Below are positions 56,519 through 64,000 of a DNA stretch of 64,000 bases, piece by piece. The notes beneath the pieces were generated by a model, which saw only the letters and a list, made by a program, of their open reading frames with translations, searched no databases and was not told where the DNA came from. A program made the position numbers and the translations under genes. The DNA comes from Microvirga tunisiensis (GTDB lineage: Bacteria > Pseudomonadota > Alphaproteobacteria > Rhizobiales > Beijerinckiaceae), in NCBI RefSeq assembly GCF_009296175.1, contig NZ_VOSK01000002.1, positions 102,241 through 166,240 of the forward strand, written 5' to 3'. Within the stretch, counting starts at the first letter, position 1; every line of letters begins with the position of its first letter.

Positions 56519-58099
56519 CTATTTCTTTCGCGAGGACCGCTTCGACGTCTGTCGCTTAGGCAGCACCTGATCGACCTTGGTCATCTCTGCCCAGGGATCA
56601 CGCTTCAGCGAGGCAAAGCGCTTCCCTAAATTCTCGACGGTGAAGCCGTTGGGTTTGAGAGTTGGCGACAGCTCCTCCCAGGCGACCGGCGTCGCCACGG
56701 GAGCGCCGGGCCGCGAGCGGGTGGAGTAGGGCGCAACCGCCGATGCCTCGCGGTTGTTGCGCAGGTAATCGATGAAGATGCGGCCCTCACGCTCCTGCTT
56801 GACGGAGGTGGTTGTATAGCGATCCGGCTCATCGGCCGCCATGGCTTCGGCGATCTCCCGCGTAAAGGCGAGCGCGTCCTTCCATAGTGCCTTCGGCTTG
56901 ATCGGCACGACCACGTGCAGACCCTTGCCGCCGGTCGTCTTCACGAAACTTTCCAGCCCAAGTCCCTTCAGGCGCTCGCGGACGGCGACCGCGCCTTCGA
57001 TCACGCGCGGCCATTCCACTCCTTCGCCGGGATCGAAGTCGAAGATGAGGCGATCGGGCCGTTCCAGGTCGGCCAATGTCGCACCCCAGACATGCATTTC
57101 CAGCACGCCCGATTGGACGAGCGCGACGACGCCCTGGATATCGGTGACCGTCAGGACCTCGTGCTTGCCTGGTCCGTCGCTCACCATGTCCGCATGGATG
57201 AAGGAACTCATGCCCGCCCAGGAGTGACGCTGAACAAAGCACTTCTTCTCCGCGCCTCCAGGGCAGCGGATGAGCGTGAGGGGACGGTTGACCAGATGTG
57301 GCAGAAGCCAATCCGCGATCCCACTATAGAACTCCGCGAGCTCCTGCTTGGTGACGCCCTGATCCTCCCACAGCACGCGGTCGGGATGCGTGAGGGGAAC
57401 ACCGGCGACCTCGGTCTCGCCGGCTTTTGTGGATTTGCCAGTCGAGGAAGCTCGCTTGGCCGGCTTTTCTGTCTTCGCAGGTGCGGCTTTCTTCGGGGGA
57501 GCTTTCCGCTTCGCGGGGCTCTTCGCCGTGTGACCCGGAGCAATCTCCTCCAGCGAGCGGCCTGTTTTCACCGACAGAGGCGCCTCATCGAGAATGTCCG
57601 GATCGTCTTCACTGCGCGCATCGGCATCGTCGGCTTTGATCAGGAGCCAGGGTTCCTGTCGTTCGCGCGGGCGTTTGGCCATGCGGACGAGATGCCATGT
57701 CCCGTTCAGCTTTTCGCCCTCGAGGCGAAAGGTGAGGCGGCCTTTCTCGTAACCTTCGTGAGGATCGCCTTGAGACTCCCACGTCCCGCGATCCCACAGC
57801 ATAACGGTGCCACCGCCATATTGGCCGTCAGGAATGGTGCCTTCGAAGTCGCCATAATCGAGCGGGTGATCCTCGACATGGACCGCAAGGCGCTTTTCGC
57901 CCTTGACGAGACTTGGTCCCTTCGCGACCGCCCAGCTTTTCAGAACGCCGTCGAGCTCAAGGCGGAAATCGTAGTGCAGGCGGGAAGCGTCGTGCTTCTG
58001 GACGACGAAGGATGCCCCTCGCCGGCGGGTGGTCTTGCCCGCCGGCTCGGAGGTTTTGGTGAAGTCGCGCTTGGCGCGATAGGCTGCGAGCTTTGCCAT
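56519..58099 (-). CDS. ligD: LigD-like end-joining protein with phosphoesterase and polymerase domains but no ligase domain
   Basis: A 526-residue protein. Residues 30-155 are the 3'-phosphoesterase domain: H36, H42, D44, R46 (KHDASRLHYDFRLELDG), H78 and Y82 are conserved. Residues about 190-228 are a Lys/Ala/Pro linker. Residues 235-510 are the primase-polymerase domain (LTHPDRVLW, FVQRHSWAGMSSF, metal aspartates D354 and D356 in FDFDPGEGVEW, D444 in IFIDYLRNN). The ATP-dependent ligase domain that normally lies between them is absent, with no sign of a frameshift. It would process ends in Ku-dependent non-homologous end joining and need a ligase supplied in trans. No ku gene is in the window. 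Confidence 0.9.
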   Translation of the reverse strand: MAKLAAYRAKRDFTKTSEPAGKTTRRRGASFVVQKHDASRLHYDFRLELDGVLKSWAVAKGPSLVKGEKRLAVHVEDHPLDYGDFEGTIPDGQYGGGTVMLWDRGTWESQGDPHEGYEKGRLTFRLEGEKLNGTWHLVRMAKRPRERQEPWLLIKADDADARSEDDPDILDEAPLSVKTGRSLEEIAPGHTAKSPAKRKAPPKKAAPAKTEKPAKRASSTGKSTKAGETEVAGVPLTHPDRVLWEDQGVTKQELAEFYSGIADWLLPHLVNRPLTLIRCPGGAEKKCFVQRHSWAGMSSFIHADMVSDGPGKHEVLTVTDIQGVVALVQSGVLEMHVWGATLADLERPDRLIFDFDPGEGVEWPRVIEGAVAVRERLKGLGLESFVKTTGGKGLHVVVPIKPKALWKDALAFTREIAEAMAADEPDRYTTTSVKQEREGRIFIDYLRNNREASAVAPYSTRSRPGAPVATPVAWEELSPTLKPNGFTVENLGKRFASLKRDPWAEMTKVDQVLPKRQTSKRSSRKK

Positions 58100-58176
58100 G
58101 GCGCGGAGTCAAATCCGCGCCCTGCAATCTGGTTCCAGCCTCCGAGGCTGGCTCATCGATCAGCTCTTCCCTGAGC

Positions 58177-58285
58177 CCTCATCCTGAGGGGATTGCGCGA
58201 GCAATCCGTCTCGAAGGACGAGGGCGTCCCCAGAGACTACTGAATCCTCCTTCGAGACGATGCTTCGCACCTCCTCCGGGTGAGG
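58177..58285. repeat. Compound palindromic intergenic repeat, family A, copy 3
   Basis: A 109-base unit with outer arms CCTCATCCTGAGG and CCTCCGGGTGAGG, inner arms CGTCTCGAAGGA and TCCTTCGAGACG, and side hairpin GATTGC-GCGA-GCAATC. A short independent hairpin CCAGCCT-CCG-AGGCTGG lies just before it (58135-58151). It sits between the ligD-like gene start and the end of the peptide-transporter operon. Confidence 0.85.
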
Positions 58286-58309
58286 TCGAGAGGATTATGA
58301 GCCGGACTC

Positions 58310-59944
58310 TCAGGAGGCCAGGGGCTGGGTTGCCGCCTCGGCCGTGCCGCGCTCGGTCAGGAAGGCGGCCGCGATCAGGTCGCGGGTGTATTCCTCCTGC
58401 GGCCGGTCGAAGATCTCCTCGGCCGTGCCGCGCTCCACCACCTTGCCACTCTTCATCACCATGATCTCGTCCGAGAGCGCGCGCACGACCGCGAGGTCGT
58501 GGCTGATGAAGATGTAGGCGAGGCCGTGGGCCTTCTGCAGGTTGCGCAGCAGTTCGACGATTTCCTTCTGGACGGAGCGGTCCAGAGCCGAGGTCGGCTC
58601 ATCGAGAACCACGAGCTTCGGATGGAGGATCATGGCGCGGGCGATAGCGATGCGCTGACGCTGGCCGCCGGAGAACTCGTGCGGGAACCGGTTGCGCCAG
58701 GCTGGATCGAGCTGAACCTCCTCGAAGGCCTGGGCCGCGCGCCGGTCGCGCTCCTTGCGCGAGATGCTGGGCTCATGAACGAGAAGACCCTCGGTCACGA
58801 TTTCGCCCGCCGTCATGCGTGGCGAGAGAGAGCCGAAAGGATCCTGGAATACGAGTTGCAGGTGTCGCCGTATGGGACGCATCCCACCCCGGTCGAGGGG
58901 CATGAGGTTGCGGTCCTCGAACCGCACCATGCCCGACGCGGGCTGCAGGCGCAGGATGGCGCGGCCGAGGGTGGACTTGCCCGAGCCGGATTCGCCGACG
59001 ACGCCCACCGTCTCACCAGTTCGAACCCTCAGGCTCACATCGTCAACAGCCCGAAGCACGTGAGTAGCCCTGCCGAAGAAGCTCTTTTCGAGCGTGAACT
59101 GAACCGCAACGTTTCTCGCATCGAGCACCATCGGGGCCGTGGACGCGACCGGCTCCTTGCGGCCGGTGGGCTCGGCATCGATCAGCATTCGCGTATAGGG
59201 ATGCTTCGGCGCCGCGAAGATGTCGTCGGTGAGGCCGCTTTCGACCACCTCGCCGCGCTTCATCACATAGGTGCGGTCGGCAAAGCGGCGCACGACGCCG
59301 AGATCGTGGGTGATGAACACGATCGACATGCCGAGACGCTTCTGCAGATCCGCCAGAAGCTCCAGAATGCGGGCCTGGACGGTCACGTCGAGCGCGGTCG
59401 TCGGCTCGTCGGCGATCAGCACGTCCGGGTTGTTGGCGAGCGCCATGGCAATCATCACGCGCTGACGCTGGCCGCCGGACATCTCGTGCGGATAGGCGTC
59501 GATGCGCCGGGCCGGGTCCGGAATGCGAACGAGCTCCAGAAGCTCGATGGCGCGCTTGCGGGCCGCAGCCTTGCTCAGGCCGCCATGGGTCGTGAGCGGC
59601 AAGGCCAGCTGATCCCCGATCTTGTAGAGCGGATCGAGGGAGGTCATCGGCTCCTGGAAGATCATGGTGAGCTTGGAGCCGCGGTAGTGGTTGAGCCTGC
59701 CGGGAGAGAGGCCCACCAGTTCGTCGCCGCGATACTTGACCGAGCCTTCGGCCCAACCATTCGACGCGAGGAGACCCATGACGGACATCATGGTCTGGCT
59801 CTTGCCCGATCCGGACTCGCCGACGATGGCGACGGTCTCGCCCGGATTGATGTTGAGGTCGATGCCCTTTACCGCATGCAGAATGCCGTCACCGGTGCGG
59901 AATCGGACGTGAAGGTTGCGGACGGAAAGAACGGGTTCGGCCAT
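58310..59944 (-). CDS. Fused double ATP-binding protein of a peptide-type ABC importer (YejF-like)
   Basis: A 544-residue protein holding both ATPase domains. Domain 1 has [34 protein letters not shown] and [12 protein letters not shown]; domain 2 has [31 protein letters not shown] and [12 protein letters not shown]. Each is followed by an oligopeptide-transporter C-terminal extension ([12 protein letters not shown] and [12 protein letters not shown]). The two usually separate OppD and OppF functions are thus on one chain. The start is MAEPVLS (59944) or MKDATM (59959), each with GAAGGA at proper spacing. Confidence 0.9.
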   Translation of the reverse strand: MAEPVLSVRNLHVRFRTGDGILHAVKGIDLNINPGETVAIVGESGSGKSQTMMSVMGLLASNGWAEGSVKYRGDELVGLSPGRLNHYRGSKLTMIFQEPMTSLDPLYKIGDQLALPLTTHGGLSKAAARKRAIELLELVRIPDPARRIDAYPHEMSGGQRQRVMIAMALANNPDVLIADEPTTALDVTVQARILELLADLQKRLGMSIVFITHDLGVVRRFADRTYVMKRGEVVESGLTDDIFAAPKHPYTRMLIDAEPTGRKEPVASTAPMVLDARNVAVQFTLEKSFFGRATHVLRAVDDVSLRVRTGETVGVVGESGSGKSTLGRAILRLQPASGMVRFEDRNLMPLDRGGMRPIRRHLQLVFQDPFGSLSPRMTAGEIVTEGLLVHEPSISRKERDRRAAQAFEEVQLDPAWRNRFPHEFSGGQRQRIAIARAMILHPKLVVLDEPTSALDRSVQKEIVELLRNLQKAHGLAYIFISHDLAVVRALSDEIMVMKSGKVVERGTAEEIFDRPQEEYTRDLIAAAFLTERGTAEAATQPLAS

Positions 59945-59960
59945 AGTGGCGTCCTTCATG

Positions 59961-61103
59961 TCAGCGATCCTTCGGGTCGAGAGCATCGCGCAAGCCGTCG
60001 CCGATGAAGTTCAGGCAGAAGAGGATCGCGACAAGCGTGATGGAGGGATAGATCAGCATCCAGGTGGCGCCCTGGATGTTCTTGGCGCCTTCCGAGATCA
60101 GCACGCCGAGGCTGGTATTCGGCTCCTGAACGCCGAGGCCGAGGAAGGAGAGGAAGCTCTCCAGAAGGATCACCTTCGGCACGAGAAGCGTCATGTAGAC
60201 GACGACGGGCCCAAGCGTATTGGGGATCACGTGGCGGCGGATGATGCCTTTGGATTCGACGCCCAATGCCTCGGCGGCCTGCACGTATTCCTGGCGCTTG
60301 ATGGAGAGCGTCTGCCCGCGAACGATCCGGGCCATGTCGAGCCACTCGACGGCGCCGACGGCAATGAACATCAGCACGAAATTGCGGCCGAAGAACACGA
60401 CCAGCATGATCACGAAGAAGATGAAGGGCAGCGAGTAGAGAACGTCGACGATGCGCATCATCACGAGGTCGACGCGCCCGCCGAGATAGCCGGACGTCGC
60501 GCCATAGATCACGCCGATGAGGATAGCGACGAAAGTGGCGAGCAGGCCGATCGCAAGCGAGACCTGGCCTGCCTTCATGGTGCGGGTGAGAAGATCGCGT
60601 CCATTCGTGTCCGTGCCGAAGAGGAAATGCTGCCGCTTCATGGGGACGTCGACGACAAGCCGCTGGCCTTCCTGCTGCTTCTCGACGACGCGGGCCGGTC
60701 CGAACAGGTCCGAACGCTCGAAATAGGCGAGCAGCCGCTCGTCGATCGGGCGGGCGCTGGAGCTCACGAGCGTCATGTGAACGACATCGTTGTCGATCGT
60801 GATGTTTTCGGCCTTCGCGCGAACGCGGGCGCCGATGCGCTCGATATTGGGCTCGATCTGGTCGGCCTTCGGGTACGCCTCCAGGCTCGCCGGCACCTTC
60901 ACGTAGTCCGGGTAGACCCGGTCGAAGGGGTGGCCCGTAAAGAACGGCCCGAAGATGCAGGCGAGCGCGATCAGACCCAGCACGATGATGGAGGTGAGCG
61001 CAGCCCGGTTGCGGACGAGACGTCCGCGGGCCTCGGCCCAGAGGGAGCGTCCGGTGATCGGGCCTGTCACGGTTTCGATAGGAAGAACGGCGCCTTCAGC
61101 CAT
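59961..61103 (-). CDS. Peptide-type ABC transporter permease (OppC family) with large periplasmic insert
   Basis: A permease of about 380 residues, longer than the usual 290-310. The first helix (ALTSIIVLGLIALACIFGPFF) is followed by about 110 polar residues (FDRVYPDYVKVPASL to QHFLFGTDTNGRDLL) before the remaining five helices. The BPD motif EALGVESKGIIRRHVIPNTLGPV is intact. The extra loop probably faces the periplasm and could contact the binding protein. Start ATG 61103 is preferred; a GTG at 61115 overlapping the upstream stop is possible. Confidence 0.88.
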   Translation of the reverse strand: MAEGAVLPIETVTGPITGRSLWAEARGRLVRNRAALTSIIVLGLIALACIFGPFFTGHPFDRVYPDYVKVPASLEAYPKADQIEPNIERIGARVRAKAENITIDNDVVHMTLVSSSARPIDERLLAYFERSDLFGPARVVEKQQEGQRLVVDVPMKRQHFLFGTDTNGRDLLTRTMKAGQVSLAIGLLATFVAILIGVIYGATSGYLGGRVDLVMMRIVDVLYSLPFIFFVIMLVVFFGRNFVLMFIAVGAVEWLDMARIVRGQTLSIKRQEYVQAAEALGVESKGIIRRHVIPNTLGPVVVYMTLLVPKVILLESFLSFLGLGVQEPNTSLGVLISEGAKNIQGATWMLIYPSITLVAILFCLNFIGDGLRDALDPKDR

Positions 61104-61111
61104 GGGAGATC

Positions 61112-62032
61112 TCACTCGTAGCGAATGCGCGGATCGATAAGGGCGTAGAGGATATCGACCACGAGGTTGAAGAGCAGAACGAAGATGGCGACCACCACGA
61201 CGGTTCCCATGACGAGGGTGTAGTCACGGTTGAGCGCGCCTTCGACGAAGTAGCGTCCGATGCCCGGCAGGCCGAAGATGGTCTCCACCACCACGGAACC
61301 GGTGAGCAGAGCGGCTGCCGCCGGTCCGAGATAGGACACCACGGGCAGGGCGGCGCCGCGCAGGGCATGAGCCACGATCACCCGCGTGGGCAGGCCCAGC
61401 GAACGCAGGGTGCGGATGTGGTTGGAGCGCAGGTTCTCGATCATGGCGGCGCGGGTCATGCGCGAAACCACCGCGATCTGCGGCAGAGCCAACACGAGCA
61501 CGGGCAAGATGAGATTGCGTAAGTTTCCGTTGGCCCAGCCTGCCACCGGCAGCCAGGCAAGGGCTAGGCCGAAGACGATCTGGAAGATCGGCGCTACGAC
61601 GAAGTTCGGGATGGTCAGGCCCAGCGCGCCCGTGCCGGTGACCAGGTAGTCGATGGTGCTGTTCTGGCGCAAAGCCGCGATGGAGCCGAGGGTGCCGCCG
61701 ACGATGATGGCGAAGGAGAGGGCCAGGGCGCCCAGCGTCATCGAAATCGGCAGGCCGCGGGCGAAGAGCTCACTCACCGAGAAGTCGCGCAGGATGAAGG
61801 ACGGACCGAAATCGCCCCGCATCACGGCACCAAGATAGAGCCAGTATTGCTCGATCAGCGGCTTATCGAGCTGATAGATCCGGTTGAGGTTTTCCATCAC
61901 CTTGGCCTCGAGAGGCCTCTCCAGATCGAACGGGCCGCCTGGGGCGAGCCGGATCAGGAAGAACGAGATGGTGACGATGATGAATAGGGTAGGGATGGCC
62001 GACAAGAAACGGCGAAAGATGAAGGAGAGCAC
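61112..62032 (-). CDS. Peptide-type ABC transporter permease (OppB family)
   Basis: A 306-residue inner-membrane permease with the N-terminal FIFRRFLSAIPTLFIIVTISFFLIRLAPGGPFD and the EAA-type loop RSLGLPTRVIVAHALRGAALPVVSYLGP. VVVETIFGLPGIGRYFVEGALNRDYTLVMG is the standard OppB/DppB end segment. It lies between the binding-protein and OppC-type genes in a four-gene operon. Confidence 0.92.
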   Translation of the reverse strand: MLSFIFRRFLSAIPTLFIIVTISFFLIRLAPGGPFDLERPLEAKVMENLNRIYQLDKPLIEQYWLYLGAVMRGDFGPSFILRDFSVSELFARGLPISMTLGALALSFAIIVGGTLGSIAALRQNSTIDYLVTGTGALGLTIPNFVVAPIFQIVFGLALAWLPVAGWANGNLRNLILPVLVLALPQIAVVSRMTRAAMIENLRSNHIRTLRSLGLPTRVIVAHALRGAALPVVSYLGPAAAALLTGSVVVETIFGLPGIGRYFVEGALNRDYTLVMGTVVVVAIFVLLFNLVVDILYALIDPRIRYE

Positions 62033-62075
62033 GGAAAGCTCCTCCTGCTGCTACAGCATAACAGTAATAGAATAG

Positions 62076-62100
62076 GGCGGCCTGACAAGCAGACCGCCCC
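62076..62100 (-). promoter_or_regulatory. Intercistronic stem-loop between oppA- and oppB-type genes
   Basis: On the minus strand a ten-base-pair stem (GGGCGGTCTG with CAGGCCGCCC, one wobble pair) encloses a five-base loop, 17 bases after the binding-protein stop. A weakly T-rich stretch follows (TATTCTATTACTG). It probably reduces read-through to the permease genes or protects the upstream message. Confidence 0.65.
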
Positions 62101-62117
62101 CCTTATCAGATTTATTT

Positions 62118-63704
62118 TTACTGCGTCTTCGACAGGTACCGCGTCGGATAGACGCCCCGGGTGTTCTGCACGAAGCCCTTGATCTTCGGCGAGATCAGGT
62201 TGCTCTTGCCGTAGTACATGATCGGGATCCAGGGCATGTCCTTCATGAGGATCGCCTCGGCCTGCTTGAGCATGTCGGCGCGCTTCTTCAGATCGAGTTC
62301 CTTGGCTGCGTTGTCGAGCAGCTTGTCGAACTCCGGATTGTTGTACTTGCCGTAGTTGAAGCCCTTGTTGTCGCTCTTGAGGAGGAACAGGAAGTTGTTC
62401 GGATCCGAGTAGTCGGCGATCCAGCCGTAGCGGGCGACGTCGAAATCGCCGCCATCACGCAGGTGGGCAAAGTGGGTCTTGCCGTCCGTGTTGATGAAGG
62501 AGGTCTCGATGCCCGCCTGCTTCCACTGCTCGGAGATGGCGATCACCGTGTTCCGGTTGTTGTCCGTGGTGTTGTAACGGATCTCGACCTTCAGCGGCTT
62601 GCCGGCACCGAAGCCTGCTTCCGTAAGGAGCTTCTTGGCGGCGTCCTCACGGTCGATCGGCGACTGGTCCTTGTAGGTCATGTAGGCCGGATCGCCGTAA
62701 TTGCCCACGCCCGGAGGCATGAACGAGTAGCCCGGCTGCATGGTCTGACCCCAGATCTGCTCCGCGATGAATTCGCGGTCGACCAGCATGGACAGAGCCT
62801 GACGCACGCGCACGTCGTTGAACGGAGCCTTGGAGGAGTTCACGACCATGTACCAGGTGCCGAGATACGGGCCGAGGCGGACCTGATCCTTGAAGCGCTC
62901 CTTGAGCGACTTCATCTGGTCGGCCGGCACGTCATCGGTGGTGTCGAGTTCGCCGGCCTCGTAGCGGCGGACCATCGCGGCGAAGTCCGGGGTCGGGAAG
63001 TAGTTGACCGTATCAATCTGGACGTTCTTGGCGTCGTAGTAGTTCTCGTTCTTGGCAAGCTTGATGTGGGAGTTCGGCACGAACTCGACCAGCTTGTAGG
63101 CGCCGTTCGTCACCATGTTGCCCGGCTTCACGAAGTCCTTGCCGAACTTCTCGACCGAGGCCTTGTGCACAGGCTGGCTGGTCTGGTGGGTCAGCAGCTC
63201 GATGAAGTAGGGGGTCGGCGACTCGAGGGTGATCTCGACGGTCTTGGCGTCGAGCGCCTTCACACCGAGCTCCTCGGGCTTGCCCTGGCCCTTGTTGATC
63301 TTCTCGGCATTCTTGATGGGATACAGGATGTTGGCGTATTTCGCGCCGGTCGCCGGATCCATGATGCGGCGATAGGAATAGACGAAATCTTCCGCCGTGA
63401 CCGGATCGCCGTTCGACCACTTCAGGCCGTTACGAAGCGTAAAGCGGTAAGTCTTGCCGTCGTCGCTGACTTCCCATTTTTCGGCCTGGCCGGGAACGGC
63501 TTCGCCCTTGGCGCTGTAGGTCACGAGGCCTTCGAGCATGTCGCGCAGGATGTGGGATTCCTGGACGGTCGAGGTCTTGTGAGTGTCGAGCGTTTCGGGC
63601 TCGCCTGAATTGGCGCGGTTGTAGACGACTTCAGCCGACGCGGCGCCCATGAGGGCGGCCGTGGCGACGGCGGCAAGAGCCGTGCGTTTGATCCATGATG
63701 ACAT
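62118..63704 (-). CDS. Peptide-type ABC transporter substrate-binding protein (OppA family)
   Basis: Cluster C binding protein of 528 residues with signal peptide MSSWIKRTALAAVATAALMGAASA. Mature motifs include EVVYNRANSGEPETLDTHKTSTVQESHILRDMLEGL, FTLRNGLKWSNGDPVTAEDFVYSYRRIMDPATG, GAYKLVEFVPNSHIKLAKNENYYDA and DNKGFNYGKYNNPEFDKLLDNAAKELD, typical of oligopeptide (OppA/MppA-like) binders. It captures peptides, possibly murein peptides, in the periplasm. The 190 bases upstream (63705-63897) contain its promoter but no convincing box pair. Confidence 0.93.
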   Translation of the reverse strand: MSSWIKRTALAAVATAALMGAASAEVVYNRANSGEPETLDTHKTSTVQESHILRDMLEGLVTYSAKGEAVPGQAEKWEVSDDGKTYRFTLRNGLKWSNGDPVTAEDFVYSYRRIMDPATGAKYANILYPIKNAEKINKGQGKPEELGVKALDAKTVEITLESPTPYFIELLTHQTSQPVHKASVEKFGKDFVKPGNMVTNGAYKLVEFVPNSHIKLAKNENYYDAKNVQIDTVNYFPTPDFAAMVRRYEAGELDTTDDVPADQMKSLKERFKDQVRLGPYLGTWYMVVNSSKAPFNDVRVRQALSMLVDREFIAEQIWGQTMQPGYSFMPPGVGNYGDPAYMTYKDQSPIDREDAAKKLLTEAGFGAGKPLKVEIRYNTTDNNRNTVIAISEQWKQAGIETSFINTDGKTHFAHLRDGGDFDVARYGWIADYSDPNNFLFLLKSDNKGFNYGKYNNPEFDKLLDNAAKELDLKKRADMLKQAEAILMKDMPWIPIMYYGKSNLISPKIKGFVQNTRGVYPTRYLSKTQ

Positions 63705-63897
63705 CGGACGCGTTCCCTTTCTGATTTTATATGGAAGTCTTGGAATTATCTCGATCAGAGCCGGTAGGGCAGTGACCTTGCCCTATTTGTTGATCAATCA
63801 ACTGTTTATGTCCAGTACTATCCCTTAAGGCGTCAAAACCCGATCAACAACAAAGGCTTAAGCCCCTGAGGAGTAATAGGGGCAAAACCGTTGGCGA

Positions 63898-64000
63898 TCA
63901 CGCTAAGGAGCAGCGGTCGCTGACCAGATCTGCCAGGCGCGGGACGGCTGGCGCATCAGCAATTCCCAGTCTATCGCCAAGATAGCTCCAGAATGACACT
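63898..64000 (-). CDS. Possible C-terminal end of a leftward gene cut by the window edge
   Basis: A minus-strand frame entering from the right edge reads 33 codons (FWSYLGDRLGIADAPAVPRLADLVSD then RCSLA) to a TGA. It has plausible composition but no recognisable family, and only about 100 bases are visible. It may be spurious. Confidence 0.3.
   Translation of the reverse strand, partial: VSFWSYLGDRLGIADAPAVPRLADLVSDRCSLA

Noticed and set aside
43760..58285. Repeated segments considered as a CRISPR array
   Set aside because: The three copies are kilobases apart, about 105 bases long, palindromic and without spacer periodicity.
63862..63883. Short hairpin (GCCCCT/AGGGGC) considered as a terminator near the right edge
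   Set aside because: Only six base pairs with a ten-base loop and no T-tract in either direction.

Overview
The window is GC-rich alphaproteobacterial DNA, most likely from the order Hyphomicrobiales (Rhizobiales), in or near the Methylobacteriaceae (for example Microvirga). This placement is an inference. It rests on the urt-ure operon with a fused UreA-UreB subunit, the several branched-chain-type ABC transporters, a LigD-type end-joining protein, the Mfd-like protein, and compound palindromic intergenic repeats. No rRNA, intact tRNA, CRISPR array, insertion sequence or phage gene was seen.

Layout. (1) 1-8260 holds alpha-glucan and trehalose metabolism: a bifunctional 4-alpha-glucanotransferase/maltooligosyltrehalose synthase running off the left edge, treZ, and a divergent glycogen synthase ending at a strong terminator. 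(2) 8416-19576 is one compact nitrogen-scavenging operon, urtABCDE-ureD-ureAB-ureC-ureE-ureF-ureG-hupE, behind a textbook sigma-54 promoter. It imports urea, assembles nickel urease and imports nickel. (3) 19638-28850 holds a glycine/asparagine-rich secreted protein, SelO, three small unknown proteins, an L,D-transpeptidase, an Mfd-type translocase and a histidine phosphatase. (4) 28958-42795 is an aerobic anthranilate (2-aminobenzoate) catabolic island. One arm runs leftward and encodes a branched-chain-type ABC importer plus a kynurenine-formamidase-like hydrolase. The other runs rightward and encodes an aromatic acyl-CoA ligase, a two-domain 2-aminobenzoyl-CoA monooxygenase/reductase, an SDR, a MarR regulator, an enoyl-CoA hydratase, an acyl-CoA dehydrogenase and a RidA deaminase. 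Two nearly identical palindromes, one in the divergent promoter region and one before the monooxygenase gene, look like the MarR operators.

(5) 43067-49266 holds a GFA-family zinc protein, a GGDEF remnant, a Gre-like factor and a second branched-chain-type ABC importer. (6) 49402-58285 is a mixed region with an EamA transporter, a thioesterase, a SnoaL-like protein, an SMP-30 lactonase, a universal stress protein, a periplasmic YdcF-type protein, PPK2, a glutathione transferase and a LigD variant lacking the ligase domain. It is interspersed with compound palindromic repeats, one of which is nested inside another. (7) 58310-63704 is an oligopeptide/dipeptide-type ABC importer (oppA-oppB-oppC-fused double ATPase). 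The last 100 bases may hold the end of another leftward gene.

Together the window is rich in scavenging: four ABC import systems (urea, a probable aromatic amino acid derivative, an unknown amino-acid-like solute, and peptides) sit beside the enzymes that use urea and anthranilate. In three of the four systems a strong stem-loop follows the binding-protein gene.
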